Below, one piece after another: positions 1 through 7,114 of a stretch of DNA of 64,000 bases. Below the pieces are notes generated by a model. The model saw only the letters and a program-made list of their open reading frames with translations, had not been told where the DNA came from and did not search any database. Each line of letters begins with the position of its first letter. Position 1 is the first letter of the stretch. Source of the DNA: Pseudanabaena sp. PCC 6802. Lineage in GTDB: Bacteria; Cyanobacteriota; Cyanobacteriia; Pseudanabaenales; Pseudanabaenaceae. Position numbers and translations under genes: made by a program. The stretch spans positions 3,220,868-3,284,867 of the forward strand of contig NZ_KB235914.1 in assembly GCF_000332175.1 (NCBI RefSeq), given 5' to 3'.

Positions 1-94
1 GTTGCCTTTTGCACATGAGGTCTATATAACCCTAACAACCCTAAAGCGATCGAGCTTCCGCATTTCAACTCTCAGTGAATTTGAGGGAGGTTGT

Positions 95-631
95 ATGTTT
101 AACAAAATTCTGGCTGCCATAGACGCTTCGGAATGCAGCAAGCAAGTCTTCGAGACGGCTTTATCTTTGGCAAAGCTCAACAATGCCGAGCTGATGCTCT
201 TGCACGTTATATCTCCACTCGATGAGGGTTATCCCACACTGATCTTCCCTGGTGCCGCAGATGTTTACCCTTCTCTTTATGAAGAAGCGATCGAAAGTTA
301 CAAGCAGCAGTGGCAGGAATTCGAGCAACAAGGACTCGATATTTTGCGATCGCTAGCCAGTCAAGCCAGAGAGCTAGGTGTAACTGTAGAATTTAGACAG
401 CCCACCGGCGATCCTGGCAAAAATATTTGCAATATCGCTCGCAGTTGGGAAGCAGGGCTGATTGTAGTGGGGCGACGAGGACATAAAGGACTAAGCGAAC
501 TTCTACTAGGCAGTGTTAGCAACTACGTGCTTCACCACGCTCCTTGCTCGGTTTTGACCTTGCAGGGGATTGCTGGCACCTCCACGGAATCAGATCGAGC
601 GGATGCTCAGGTAGTAGGTGCCACGCGGTAA
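95..631 (+). CDS. Universal stress protein (UspA family)
   Basis: Predicted 178-residue cytoplasmic UspA-fold protein. It opens with the family's first strand (FNKILAAIDASE). Near the C-terminus it has GLIVVGRRGHKG followed by LLGSVSNYVLHHAPCSVL, the usual G-2x-G-9x-G-S nucleotide-binding signature, so ATP binding is plausible. The frame is open upstream to base 2, but GAGGGAGG sits just before the ATG at 95 and the Usp homology begins exactly there, so the upstream 31 codons are rejected. A 96-bp gap separates it from the S41 peptidase. No partner is visible. Family assignment is firm; the physiological role is unknown. Confidence 0.9.
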   Translation: MFNKILAAIDASECSKQVFETALSLAKLNNAELMLLHVISPLDEGYPTLIFPGAADVYPSLYEEAIESYKQQWQEFEQQGLDILRSLASQARELGVTVEFRQPTGDPGKNICNIARSWEAGLIVVGRRGHKGLSELLLGSVSNYVLHHAPCSVLTLQGIAGTSTESDRADAQVVGATR

Positions 632-727
632 GTTCCTTGTTTCCTCAGTCTCTACCACACCTGAATTTTCTCGTTGAGGTGGTAAGGAGGGCGAGCAATC
701 TAGTTGTCTAGCTAGCAAGGGATTCAA

Positions 728-2017
728 ATGCCGCGATTAAAGCTTCCTACCACCATCAAGCACCGATACTTTTTTGTCGCGATCGCCAGCATATTGCTTG
801 GACTGTTGTACTGGTCGATCGCTCCGGTATTCAGCAGTAATCAACCAGCTACTGCCCTATTCGAGCAAGTTTGGGAGACAGTAAACAGTCGCTTTTACGA
901 TTCCAACTTTAACGGCGTGGATTGGCAGGCTCTGCGGGGACAATATCGATCGCGAGTAGTTGAAGCGCGATCGAAGGAAGCACCCGCGATCGCGATTAAC
1001 CAGATGCTTTCCGAGTTAAAGACATCGCACACGCGACTCTATACACCTGACGAACCAGCCTACTATCAGGTTTTAGGCATCTTTCAACCCCGCATTCCAG
1101 ATTTGCGCAAGCAACTGCAACCTTTCTTTCCCAAAGGCAAGATCGAGTACAGCGACATTGGTATATTCACTCACAATTTGGATGGCAAAATCTTTGTCAG
1201 AGCCATCCTGGATGGCAGTCCGGCCATGCAAGCAAATCTATTAGTCGGAGATCGATTGCTCAGTGTGGACGGGCAACCTTTCCATCCCACTCAATCGTTC
1301 TCAGGCAAAGCGGGTCAGACTGTCAACCTACAGATTCAGCGTTCAGCAGCATCCAATAGTTTGCAAACAATTCAGGTTACACCTCGAATGTTCGATACGA
1401 CTAAGATGTTCCTGGAGGCACAAAGAGCCAGCACTCAGATTATCAAGCGATCTGGGAAAGCAATTGGATACACTCATATCTGGTCCTATGCTGGAGAGCA
1501 ATATCAGAGCCAACTAGAAGAAGACCTGATTTACGGTCAGATCAAGGATGCAGATGCCTTAGTATTAGATCTGCGCGAGGGTTGGGGTGGAGCGCCAATT
1601 ACGGCATTGAATATCTATGGCAGCGATCGCTTAAACCTGACCAGCATTTTACGAGATGGCAAGCGATCGACGATTCACGCGCAATGGCATAAGCCTGTTG
1701 TCATGTTGGTCAATGAGAACAGTCGCAGCGCCAAGGAAATTCTGGCGTATGGACTTCAGCAGAATCGACTTGGCACTGTGGTTGGCACCAGAACAGCAGG
1801 CGCAGTTGTGGGAGGATTCCCCTTTTTGATGGCGAATGGAGATTTGCTGTATGTAGCAGTAACTGACGTACTGATAAACGGAAACGTGAGACTGGAAGGG
1901 AAGGGCGTGCAGCCAGATATTGAGGTTCCGTTTCCTTTACCCTACGCGCAGGGTATCGATCCGCAAAAAGAACGAGCGATCGAGACTGCACTGGCAGCCG
2001 CACAAAAGAAAAGCTAG
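728..2017 (+). CDS. S41-family serine peptidase with PDZ-like segment
   Basis: Predicted 429-residue secreted or membrane-anchored peptidase. An N-terminal hydrophobic segment (about residues 14-32) could be a signal anchor. A PDZ-like region follows (SPAMQANLLVGDRLLSVDGQ, about 160-180), then the S41 catalytic core with VNENSRSAKEI; the expected nucleophile is Ser334. At the position where CtpA/Prc proteases carry the catalytic lysine (GEPTFGKG), this protein has GTRTAGAVVGG. It therefore resembles the tricorn/C-terminal-protease-like subgroup and not the Ser-Lys dyad type. Substrate unknown. It precedes the peptide array but is 178 bp away with no evidence of a functional link. Confidence 0.85.
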   Translation: MPRLKLPTTIKHRYFFVAIASILLGLLYWSIAPVFSSNQPATALFEQVWETVNSRFYDSNFNGVDWQALRGQYRSRVVEARSKEAPAIAINQMLSELKTSHTRLYTPDEPAYYQVLGIFQPRIPDLRKQLQPFFPKGKIEYSDIGIFTHNLDGKIFVRAILDGSPAMQANLLVGDRLLSVDGQPFHPTQSFSGKAGQTVNLQIQRSAASNSLQTIQVTPRMFDTTKMFLEAQRASTQIIKRSGKAIGYTHIWSYAGEQYQSQLEEDLIYGQIKDADALVLDLREGWGGAPITALNIYGSDRLNLTSILRDGKRSTIHAQWHKPVVMLVNENSRSAKEILAYGLQQNRLGTVVGTRTAGAVVGGFPFLMANGDLLYVAVTDVLINGNVRLEGKGVQPDIEVPFPLPYAQGIDPQKERAIETALAAAQKKS

Positions 2018-2068
2018 GATATCGCTAGTACATGAAATCTCTGCTTGCGTAAGTCCTATAAATTAAAA

Positions 2069-2091
2069 GACAATATTCCAGTGATTCTGTC
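2069..2091 (+). promoter_or_regulatory. Array upstream element, copy 1
   Basis: 23-bp element (GACA-15 nt-TGTC) about 105 bp before the first precursor start. It recurs before three other array genes (3501, 4948, 5603). It is followed by a TTGAC...CTCATTTTGGAATATAAAA stretch that resembles a promoter with a long (about 20 nt) spacer. A promoter or operator role is inferred from recurrence only. Confidence 0.5.
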
Positions 2092-2195
2092 TATTAATTA
2101 GCGATCTCTGTGTTGACATTGAAGATCTCATTTTGGAATATAAAACAAGGTTGTTAATAAATTCCAGCTAAAACTAATTCTCTAGGAGACCTCAT

Positions 2196-2420
2196 ATGTC
2201 TAATATTTCAATTCCAAACCTAATCCCAACTGGCTCCGAATTATTTACTGATGACGAAAGCTTTATGACTGACTTGAACGAGCAAGAATTTAGCAATGTT
2301 AGCGGAGGCTTGTTAGAAAGCAACCAGGAACTTACTCCATTCTCCCCAGGTACTCCAGTAGTTTCTATTAGCCCGGTTGTCAAATTTCAAAGCATTGCTA
2401 AAGTAGCTTACAGAATTTAA
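2196..2420 (+). CDS. RiPP precursor peptide, Gly-Gly leader
   Basis: 74-residue precursor. The leader has the array's boxes: MSNISIPNL at the N-terminus, GSELFTDDESFM in the middle, and an acidic helix ending at Gly37-Gly38. The predicted core is 36 residues with seven Ser/Thr, four Pro and no Cys, ending in a basic/hydrophobic tail (VAYRI). A strong CTAGGAGACC ribosome binding site precedes the ATG. A rho-independent terminator follows, so it is probably its own transcript. The double-Gly ending predicts leader removal by a C39-type peptidase/exporter, none of which is in the window. The precursor role is inferred from the array and the downstream enzymes. Confidence 0.8.
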   Translation: MSNISIPNLIPTGSELFTDDESFMTDLNEQEFSNVSGGLLESNQELTPFSPGTPVVSISPVVKFQSIAKVAYRI

Positions 2421-2458
2421 TCCGCACAAAAACTCTACAAACTAATCCCAAATATTTA

Positions 2459-2487
2459 ATGCTTCCCTCAAGTGGAAGCATTTTTTA
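2459..2487 (+). terminator. Rho-independent terminator
   Basis: Stem AATGCTTCC / GGAAGCATT with a 7-nt loop followed directly by a T run, 39 bp after the stop of the first precursor gene. Confidence 0.85.
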
Positions 2488-2489
2488 GC

Positions 2490-2613
2490 TTAGAGGCTGT
2501 TTTAAAAGTCAAAATCCTTGCGCTCGATCCCCCCTAGCCCCCCTTGATAAGGGAGATTTAAGGGGATCTCTAAGGTGACAAGGTAGTCATAAAAACTTTT
2601 CAAACATCCTCTT
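2490..2613. mobile_element. MITE-like element with IS-type inverted ends
   Basis: About 124 bp bounded by imperfect inverted ends AGAGGCTGTTTTAAAAGTC (left) and the complement of AGAGGATGTTTGAAAAGTT (right). It holds no ORF, only a CCCCCCTAGCCCCCC/GGGGA-rich tract. The ends look like those of IS elements, suggesting a non-autonomous derivative. It abuts the IS element to its right. Confidence 0.55.
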
Positions 2614-2615
2614 AG

Positions 2616-3488
2616 AACCCATTTAGGAAGTCGCAGTTGCCAGATTTCTTAGCATTTTGCGGATTAAAGCCAAGTAAATAAACGATTCAGACATTTGCTC
2701 ATAAAATTCATAATCCTTGCTTAGTCTACGACAATTACCTAACCAAGCAAAGGTTCGCTCTACCACCCAACGCTTTGACTCCACTACAAAACCTTTCTGA
2801 TTGTCTGCCCGTTTGCTAACTTCCCAAAGCCATCCGAAGTTGTCGTTGACCCATTGTGTGATTTCATCACCAGAGAATCCAGCATCAACCAGAATTTTCT
2901 CTAATCGTGGTAATGGAGATGTGAGATTCTGTAACAACTGCTTAGCTCCTGCTCTTTCACCGATGTTAGCTGCACACACCAACACCTTTACAACTAAGCC
3001 CAAGGTGTCAACCATAGCGAAGCGTTTTCTGCCCTTGATTTGCTTACCGCCATCAAAACCTCGACTGCCCGCACTTTCTGTTGTCTTCACACTCTGGCTA
3101 TCGATACTCACCAAGCTTGGGGTCGCCTCTTTACTAACCTTTTCCCTAAATTGTTGGCTCAATTTGCGATTAATCTCCTCCAGTAGCCCAGTTCTTTCCC
3201 ACCTTTGCCAGTAGAAATAGACCGTTGAGTAAGGCGGAAAGTCATGGGGTAGATTCTGCCATGTACAACCATTTTTGAGTATATAGAAAATGGCATTCAG
3301 TAACTCTCGCATATTTGTTTTGGGTGGCCTACCCCATTTTGATGGTTTGGGTAGCATGGGTGCGATAATTTCCCATTCTTGGTTGGATAAATCGGTATTA
3401 TAGGATCGGCGCATCTCTTCAGGTTTATACTAGACTTCATCAGTATTTATACCTGCTTTTGGTGCGCCTTTTACTTCCTAAATGGCTT
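2616..3488 (-). mobile_element. IS5-type insertion sequence, apparently complete
   Basis: About 873 bp. Terminal inverted repeats are AACCCATTTAGGAAGT at the left and AAGCCATTTAGGAAGT as the complement of the right end (15/16 matching). CTTAG is present immediately outside both ends (2611-2615 and 3489-3493), which looks like the target duplication. A single intact transposase gene fills it on the minus strand. It sits between the first and second precursor genes, so it landed inside the peptide array. Confidence 0.8.
2623..3414 (-). CDS. IS5-family DDE transposase
   Basis: 263-residue transposase in one frame, with the IS5-type N-terminal domain (DLSNQEWEIIAPMLP, then GRPPKTNMRELLNAIFYILK). 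The DDE catalytic residues are visible as DSQSVKT (first Asp), LVDAGFSGD (second Asp) and VVERTFAWLG (Glu), with the usual ERTFAWLGNCRRLSKDYE signature. Full length, no frameshift; only about 60-75 bp lie outside it to the inverted ends, so the element may still be active. Its transcription runs against the peptide array. Confidence 0.93.
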   Translation of the reverse strand: MRRSYNTDLSNQEWEIIAPMLPKPSKWGRPPKTNMRELLNAIFYILKNGCTWQNLPHDFPPYSTVYFYWQRWERTGLLEEINRKLSQQFREKVSKEATPSLVSIDSQSVKTTESAGSRGFDGGKQIKGRKRFAMVDTLGLVVKVLVCAANIGERAGAKQLLQNLTSPLPRLEKILVDAGFSGDEITQWVNDNFGWLWEVSKRADNQKGFVVESKRWVVERTFAWLGNCRRLSKDYEFYEQMSESFIYLALIRKMLRNLATATS

Positions 3489-3500
3489 CTTAGATTTAAA

Positions 3501-3523
3501 GACAATATTCTAGTGATTCTGTC
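3501..3523 (+). promoter_or_regulatory. Array upstream element, copy 2
   Basis: Same 23-bp element as at 2069 (GACA...TGTC ends). It is followed by TTGACTTTTAAAACCTCAT and AGAATATAAGAC, matching the stretch after copy 1. It now lies directly beside the IS end. Confidence 0.5.
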
Positions 3524-3641
3524 ACATAAGTGGTTGCTGAGATATTGACTTTTAAAACCTCATTTCAGAATATAAGACATACACTAACTTGCGGTTAGGG
3601 AGGCGCGGTTAAATAATGTTCCCACCGTAGGACGGGATCTA

Positions 3642-3735
3642 AATCGGAACTTTGTGTATTGAGCCTCTGAAACAGCGTAAATACGTACTTCGGAACTTAA
3701 TTTATACAAAAATAAGAGCACTCTCTAGGATGTGT
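3642..3735. mobile_element. Copy of the ~90-bp non-autonomous element
   Basis: Closely similar to the insert at 61485-61574: both contain GAGCCTCTGAAACAG, AAATACGTACTTC and end AGAGCACTCTC. Possible target duplication TAGGA(C/T)G flanks it here (about 3636 and 3735). It contains no ORF. The rest of the 3494-3822 gap holds array copy 2 of the upstream element and the leader region of the next precursor. Confidence 0.6.
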
Positions 3736-3822
3736 TAGGCGATAGTCGTAGTGCATCGCGGGCATCTTATTTTCAAGCAAGTCCCTTAAATCAATTAAAC
3801 TAGTTCCTCAAGGAGAAATTCA

Positions 3823-4032
3823 ATGGCTAATCTTGCGATTTCCAATTTATGCTCAAACGGCTCTGACTTGTTTTCTGGTAGCGAGAACTTTATGTCTGAA
3901 ATATCAGAGAGCGATCTTGCAATGGTATTTGGCGGAAAGTATACACCACCAGTCAAAACACCACCTGAGCCAGTTCCATTTCCAGAACCAATTCCAACGC
4001 CGCCAATTGTAATAACTACAAAAGCCTATTAG
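3823..4032 (+). CDS. RiPP precursor peptide, Pro/Thr-rich core
   Basis: 69 residues. The leader is MANLAISNL...GSDLFSGSENFM...DLAMVFGG, with cleavage predicted after Gly38. The 31-residue core has eleven Pro and five Thr (KYTPPVKTPPEPVPF and onward), no Cys and no Ser. It is a near twin of the gene at 5853. CAAGGAGAAATTC is a clear ribosome binding site. The next precursor starts 11 bp after the stop, so the two are co-transcribed. Confidence 0.8.
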   Translation: MANLAISNLCSNGSDLFSGSENFMSEISESDLAMVFGGKYTPPVKTPPEPVPFPEPIPTPPIVITTKAY

Positions 4033-4043
4033 GGAGAATTCAA

Positions 4044-4235
4044 ATGGCTAATATCTCGATCCCTAATCTATACTCAAATGGTTCTGAATTAAATCCTTTT
4101 GGCAGTGGAAACTACATTACTGATGAATGCAGCGCTAGTTTAGGGAAAATTAATGGTGGTCGCGTGCCTACCATACATCCTGCAAAGGTTACGATACCTG
4201 ATATAAAGCTTGCATTTGAAAAGCTCTATGCCTAA
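4044..4235 (+). CDS. RiPP precursor peptide, basic core
   Basis: 63 residues. Leader MANISIPNLYSNGSEL...ITDECSASLGKINGG, then a 24-residue core beginning RVPTIHPAKVTIP with two Thr, no Cys and several Lys/Arg. Second cistron of a pair, with GGGAGAATTC before its start. A diverged and damaged duplicate lies at 5000. Confidence 0.75.
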   Translation: MANISIPNLYSNGSELNPFGSGNYITDECSASLGKINGGRVPTIHPAKVTIPDIKLAFEKLYA

Positions 4236-4246
4236 AAAGGACTTAC

Positions 4247-4290
4247 AGGAGTAGTAATACTTGTCTCTGAGAAAGTTACGACTCCTTTTT
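4247..4290 (+). terminator. Terminator after the 3823-4235 gene pair
   Basis: AGGAGTAGTAA pairs with TTACGACTCCT (10/11) around a 20-nt loop, followed by a T run. The duplicated copy at about 5120-5150 has lost the 5' arm. Confidence 0.6.
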
Positions 4291-4488
4291 TATTTGCGAG
4301 CGCTATCCATTTCCTTGTTTAAAGATTAATCTCTCATATCCATTACCAATTCAAGGACAATAATCAGGCAAATCGGTCTGATAAATAAACTTAGAAGTAT
4401 TGACGGCAATATTCTCATATTAGAACATATAAGTTAAAGAAGTAGCCCTTCTTTTTAGCTCAAACACATTAATTTAAGGAGACAGAAA

Positions 4489-4707
4489 ATGTCTAATATC
4501 AATATTTCCGATCTCGACGTAAATCAAGATTTTAAGCTATTGGCAGAGTGTAGTCCAGACGAAGCATCTATTATTGAAGGCGGATTTTGGGCAGAGATCT
4601 TGGGTGCTGTTGGAGCTACGGCGGGCGCTATTGGTGGCGGAGTTCTTGGGGGAGCAGCGGGTGCCTATTTTGGTTACGATCTTGGTCGGTACCTCGACGA
4701 ATTTTAA
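4489..4707 (+). CDS. RiPP/bacteriocin-like precursor, Gly/Ala-rich core
   Basis: 72 residues of the short-leader subtype (MSNINISDLDVNQDFKLLAECSPDEASIIEGG, 32 residues; the leader itself holds a Cys). The 40-residue core is dominated by Gly and Ala (GAVGATAGAIGGGVLGGAAG) with several GxxxG spacings, like unmodified two-peptide bacteriocins. Only one Thr and no core Cys, so it offers little for dehydration. AAGGAGACAG precedes the ATG. This member may act unmodified; that is inference. Confidence 0.75.
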   Translation: MSNINISDLDVNQDFKLLAECSPDEASIIEGGFWAEILGAVGATAGAIGGGVLGGAAGAYFGYDLGRYLDEF

Positions 4708-4811
4708 GGGTAACGCTCTTGATAATGATTAAGATACATCAGCTTTAGAGAGGCTGTATCCCTTGAAATAGCGACCTTGCCTTCCTAGCTCGATGAAATA
4801 ATCTTCTAATG

Positions 4812-4911
4812 TAGCTGTATTCAACGCGTTTGTGATGAAGTGCAGGGGTGCCTCCCTTGTGTGGGGCCTGCGCCCCACTCACCCCTGTCTTAATAGATAT
4901 GCATACAGCTA
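4812..4911. repeat. Palindromic GC-rich intergenic repeat
   Basis: Bounded by inverted TAGCTGTAT / ATACAGCTA. The interior has the nested inverted pair GCAGGGGTG...CACCCCTG around GTGGGGCCTGCGCCCCAC. Related in style to the repeats at 23850, 28530 and 45696. No coding capacity. Confidence 0.6.
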
Positions 4912-4947
4912 TAAGTAGTAGAAGACCCCATCGCAGAAAGATTCAAA

Positions 4948-4970
4948 GACTATATTCTAGTGATTCAGTC
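4948..4970 (+). promoter_or_regulatory. Array upstream element, copy 3
   Basis: Same element, here with GACT at the left end and AGTC at the right. Both ends changed together relative to the other copies, supporting a functional dyad. It lies about 30 bp before the decayed gene at 5000. Confidence 0.5.
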
Positions 4971-4999
4971 ATATATAAAGTCTAACAAGGATAATACAA

Positions 5000-5230
5000 A
5001 TGGTTACTATCTCCATCCCTAATCTATATTCAAATAGCTTCAATTTAATACCTGTTGATACTGAAAGTTATATTACTGAGGTTGTCGGTAGCCACTTAGG
5101 AAAAATCAATAGTAGTAACATTGGACTCAGAGAAAGTTACAACTTCTTTTTTATTTGCGATCTCTATCTATTTTCTTATTTAAAGATTAATCTCTCATAT
5201 CCTTTTAACAATTCGAGGACAATAATTTGA
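5000..5230 (+). pseudogene. Decayed precursor gene (core deleted)
   Basis: The leader still reads MVTISIPNLYSNSFNL...YITEVVGSHLGKINS, clearly the duplicate of the gene at 4044. The Gly-Gly site has become Ser-Ser, and about 95 bp that encode the core and the terminator's 5' arm are missing. Translation now runs into former intergenic DNA (ESYNFFFICDLYLF and onward), which aligns with 4265-4390. The 231-bp open frame is therefore accidental after residue 39. Confidence 0.8.
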
Positions 5231-5351
5231 CAAATTTGTCTGATAAATAAACTTAGAAGTATTGACGGTAATATTCTCATATTAGAACATGAAAGTTAAA
5301 GAAGTAAACCTTCTTTTTAGTTCAAACACATTAATTTTAAGGAGACAGAAA

Positions 5352-5504
5352 ATGTCTAATATCAATATTTCCGATTTGGTCGCGAATCAAGATTCTACGC
5401 TATTCGTCGAATGCAGTCCGGATGAAGCATCTGCCATTAATGGCGGACTTTGGGAAGCGATTCTTAGGGCTCTTGCTGGTGGCTTTAACGACCCTGCGCC
5501 TTAA
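5352..5504 (+). CDS. RiPP/bacteriocin-like precursor, short leader
   Basis: 50 residues, duplicate of the 4489 gene. Leader MSNINISDLVANQDSTLFVECSPDEASAINGG, core LWEAILRALAGGFNDPAP (18 residues, no Ser, Thr or Cys, so not dehydratable). AAGGAGACAG lies before the ATG at 5352. An in-frame ATG at 5289 lacks a ribosome binding site and falls in sequence conserved with the non-coding region before 4489, so it is rejected. Confidence 0.7.
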   Translation: MSNINISDLVANQDSTLFVECSPDEASAINGGLWEAILRALAGGFNDPAP

Positions 5505-5602
5505 TAGGATGACCTGAGCTTTGTCGAGGTATAAGGTTGTACTAGATAAGTGCAGAATGCACGATCGCTATTTGATGTTTGATGACGATCGTGGTGAGAA
5601 AA

Positions 5603-5625
5603 GACAACATCCTGGCGATTCTGTC
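5603..5625 (+). promoter_or_regulatory. Array upstream element, copy 4
   Basis: Fourth copy, with ends GACA/TGTC and a diverged middle (ACATCCTGGCGATTC). It lies about 230 bp before the 5853 gene because a GC-rich palindromic repeat is inserted between. Confidence 0.45.
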
Positions 5626-5699
5626 ACGTAATATTATTGCTGAAATGCTAACTTTTAGAATCTCATCACAAAGTTTTAAGGTAGTGGTATAGAAGTAAT

Positions 5700-5760
5700 G
5701 ACGAGAACGGGGTTGTAGGGGCTGCGCCCCTACTTGGGGGCAAGCCCCCAAACCCCCAAT
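5700..5760. repeat. GC-rich palindromic repeat
   Basis: Nested inverted runs (TAGGGGCTGCGCCCCTA then TTGGGGGCAAGCCCCCAA) inserted between upstream element copy 4 and its gene. No ORF of its own. Confidence 0.5.
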
Positions 5761-5852
5761 TTTCAAATATCCTTACTTCTTTAGGACTACCAGTTTTAAA
5801 TGTAAGCAAATTCATGCTTAGTGCAAACATAATTTCCTTAAGGAGAAATTCG

Positions 5853-6059
5853 ATGTCTAATCTTTTGATTCCTAACTTGTCTTCAAATGGTTCGGATTTG
5901 TTTTCTGGTAACGAGAACTTTATGTCTGAAATATCAGAGAGCGATCTCGCAATGGTATTTGGCGGGAAGTTTACTCCGCCAGTCAAAACACCACCTGAGC
6001 CAGGTCCATTTCCAGAACCGATTCCAACATCGCCAATTGTTATAACTACTAGAGCCTAA
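5853..6059 (+). CDS. RiPP precursor peptide, Pro/Thr-rich core
   Basis: 68 residues. The leader reads MSNLLIPNLSSNGSDLFSGN...DLAMVFGG and the 30-residue core begins KFTPPVKTPPEPGPF; it is a recent paralogue of the gene at 3823. AAGGAGAAATTCG before 5853 sets the start; an in-frame ATG at 5814 has no such site. The next precursor follows after 14 bp, repeating the two-gene arrangement of 3823/4044. Confidence 0.8.
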   Translation: MSNLLIPNLSSNGSDLFSGNENFMSEISESDLAMVFGGKFTPPVKTPPEPGPFPEPIPTSPIVITTRA

Positions 6060-6073
6060 TAAGGAAAATTTAT

Positions 6074-6268
6074 ATGGCAAATATATCAATTCCCAACCTA
6101 TCGCCTGCTGGCAGCGATCTATTTGTAGATAGCGAAAGTTATATGAATGATGTCAGCGATCGCGATTTAGGGCACGTTGCTGGCGGTGGATCGGCAATTC
6201 CTCCCGATACAATTCCTCCTGTTACTCTTACCACTGGAGACTACAACTCCACAGCAATTATAGAGTGA
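6074..6268 (+). CDS. RiPP precursor peptide, Thr-rich core
   Basis: 64 residues. Leader MANISIPNLSPAGSDLFVDS...DLGHVAGG (HIP1 octamer overlap in the SDRDL codons), then a 26-residue core starting GSAIPPDTIPPVTLTT. The core has five Thr, two Ser, no Cys. Second cistron after 5853. A broken relative follows at 6311. Confidence 0.8.
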   Translation: MANISIPNLSPAGSDLFVDSESYMNDVSDRDLGHVAGGGSAIPPDTIPPVTLTTGDYNSTAIIE

Positions 6269-6310
6269 ATCTGACTGAAGCTTCACTGGCATCATACTGA
6301 TTTTTCATTT

Positions 6311-6468
6311 GCTGGAGACAGTCCGCATGTGGATAGCGAAACTATACGACTGATGTCAGCGATCGCGATTTAGGACATGTTAGTAGTGGATTCTGGGCAC
6401 CTTTTAATCTTGCCACTTCTGCTACTTTCTCTTCGGTTACCTGTGCTTATACAATTCTTAGTGACTAG
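6311..6468 (+). pseudogene. Frameshifted, 5'-truncated precursor gene
   Basis: The first leader codons are gone. The middle aligns with 6074-6268 (GCTGGAGACAG, then GTGGATAGCGAAA), and one base is missing at about 6341, where GAAAGTTATATG becomes GAAACTATACG. After the shift the frame resumes as DVSDRDLGHVSSGFWAPFN and continues through a Thr/Ser-rich core to a stop at 6466-6468. The Gly-Gly has become Ser-Gly. Confidence 0.8.
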
Positions 6469-6507
6469 GCTCATTAGATTTTTTATATTCCTGAATAGAG
6501 GTTCCAA

Positions 6508-6672
6508 ATGTCAAATATTTTAATTTCCGATCTATCTCGCAACTCCGAGACTAGTTTAGTAGATTTATCTTGCAAAGAGCTTAGTCTGAAAGGAGGGTTT
6601 TTCGGAAGGCTATTCAGGGGTATTGGTAGGGGTATTGGGGGAGTTGCAAAGGTTGCTGCTCCTATGGTATAG
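6508..6672 (+). CDS. Precursor of a cationic amphipathic peptide
   Basis: 54 residues with a 30-residue short leader (MSNILISDLSRNSETSLVDLSCKELSLKGG) and a 24-residue core starting FFGRLFRGIGRGIGG and ending in VAKVAAPMV. The core has three Arg, one Lys and no acidic residue, Ser, Thr or Cys, so it cannot be dehydrated. It looks like a helical membrane-active peptide. AGAGGTTCCAA precedes the ATG. It is too short for ordinary gene callers. Confidence 0.7.
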   Translation: MSNILISDLSRNSETSLVDLSCKELSLKGGFFGRLFRGIGRGIGGVAKVAAPMV

Positions 6673-6700
6673 CCCAGCTTCACTAATATAGTCTCACCTG

Positions 6701-6718
6701 GCAAACAATATTGTTTGC
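6701..6718. promoter_or_regulatory. Perfect 18-bp palindrome before a precursor gene
   Basis: GCAAACAATATTGTTTGC, with no spacer, lies 29 bp after the 6508 gene and 36 bp before the 6754 gene. Its perfect symmetry suits a dimeric regulator site; a weak terminator is the alternative, though there is no T run. Confidence 0.45.
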
Positions 6719-6753
6719 TCCGTCATTGACTTACATTTACAAAGAGGTTCACA

Positions 6754-6945
6754 ATGGCTAGTATTTCAATTTCTAATCTGCAATCTAGCAGTAGCGCACT
6801 ATTTGCCAATGAAGAGAATTTTATGTCCGAAATCCCTGAGGACAAGCTCTCTAGTGTTACTGGTGGTTTATCTTTGCAAGATGCAATAGATAATATAATT
6901 CGATCTATAGGTGAAGCTCTATCAAATTCTGCGCGCGGAGGCTAA
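6754..6945 (+). CDS. RiPP/bacteriocin-like precursor
   Basis: 63 residues. Leader MASISISNLQ...ALFANEENFMSEIPEDKLSSVTGG, then a 25-residue core, LSLQDAIDNIIRSIGEALSN and a short SARGG tail. The core has amphipathic-helix spacing (I/L every 3-4 residues), three Ser and no Thr or Cys. An intergenic repeat starts 12 bp after the stop. Confidence 0.75.
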   Translation: MASISISNLQSSSSALFANEENFMSEIPEDKLSSVTGGLSLQDAIDNIIRSIGEALSNSARGG

Positions 6946-6956
6946 GTTTATGCTTG

Positions 6957-7114
6957 ATATAGCAGTTTTCAGATGAAAACGAGAAGGAGGTTTGGGGGCG
7001 TTGCCCCCAAGAAGGGGAAGCAGGGCGGTCTTGGGGGTTTCCCGCTAGAGCCACTGCCGTGTGGAACCCCTTCACCCCGTCAATAAAACCTGTTCTCAAT
7101 TGAAAAACGCTATA
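6957..7114. repeat. R1 palindromic repeat, long form
   Basis: Begins ATATAGCAGTTTTCAGAT and ends with the complement (TTGAAAAACGCTATAT). It has a GGGGGCGTTGCCCCC core hairpin and the 45-50 bp insert with GGGAACC/GCTAGAGCCACTG seen in the copies at 10367, 45965 and 50770. Eight further copies or fragments are in the window. Confidence 0.8.

Noticed and set aside
2..94. Upstream extension of the stress-protein frame
   Set aside because: No family similarity and the strong ribosome binding site precedes the ATG at 95.
5666..5986. Minus-strand frame across the repeat and the 5853 precursor
   Set aside because: Antisense shadow of a precursor gene plus GC-rich repeat; no ribosome binding site or recognisable motif.
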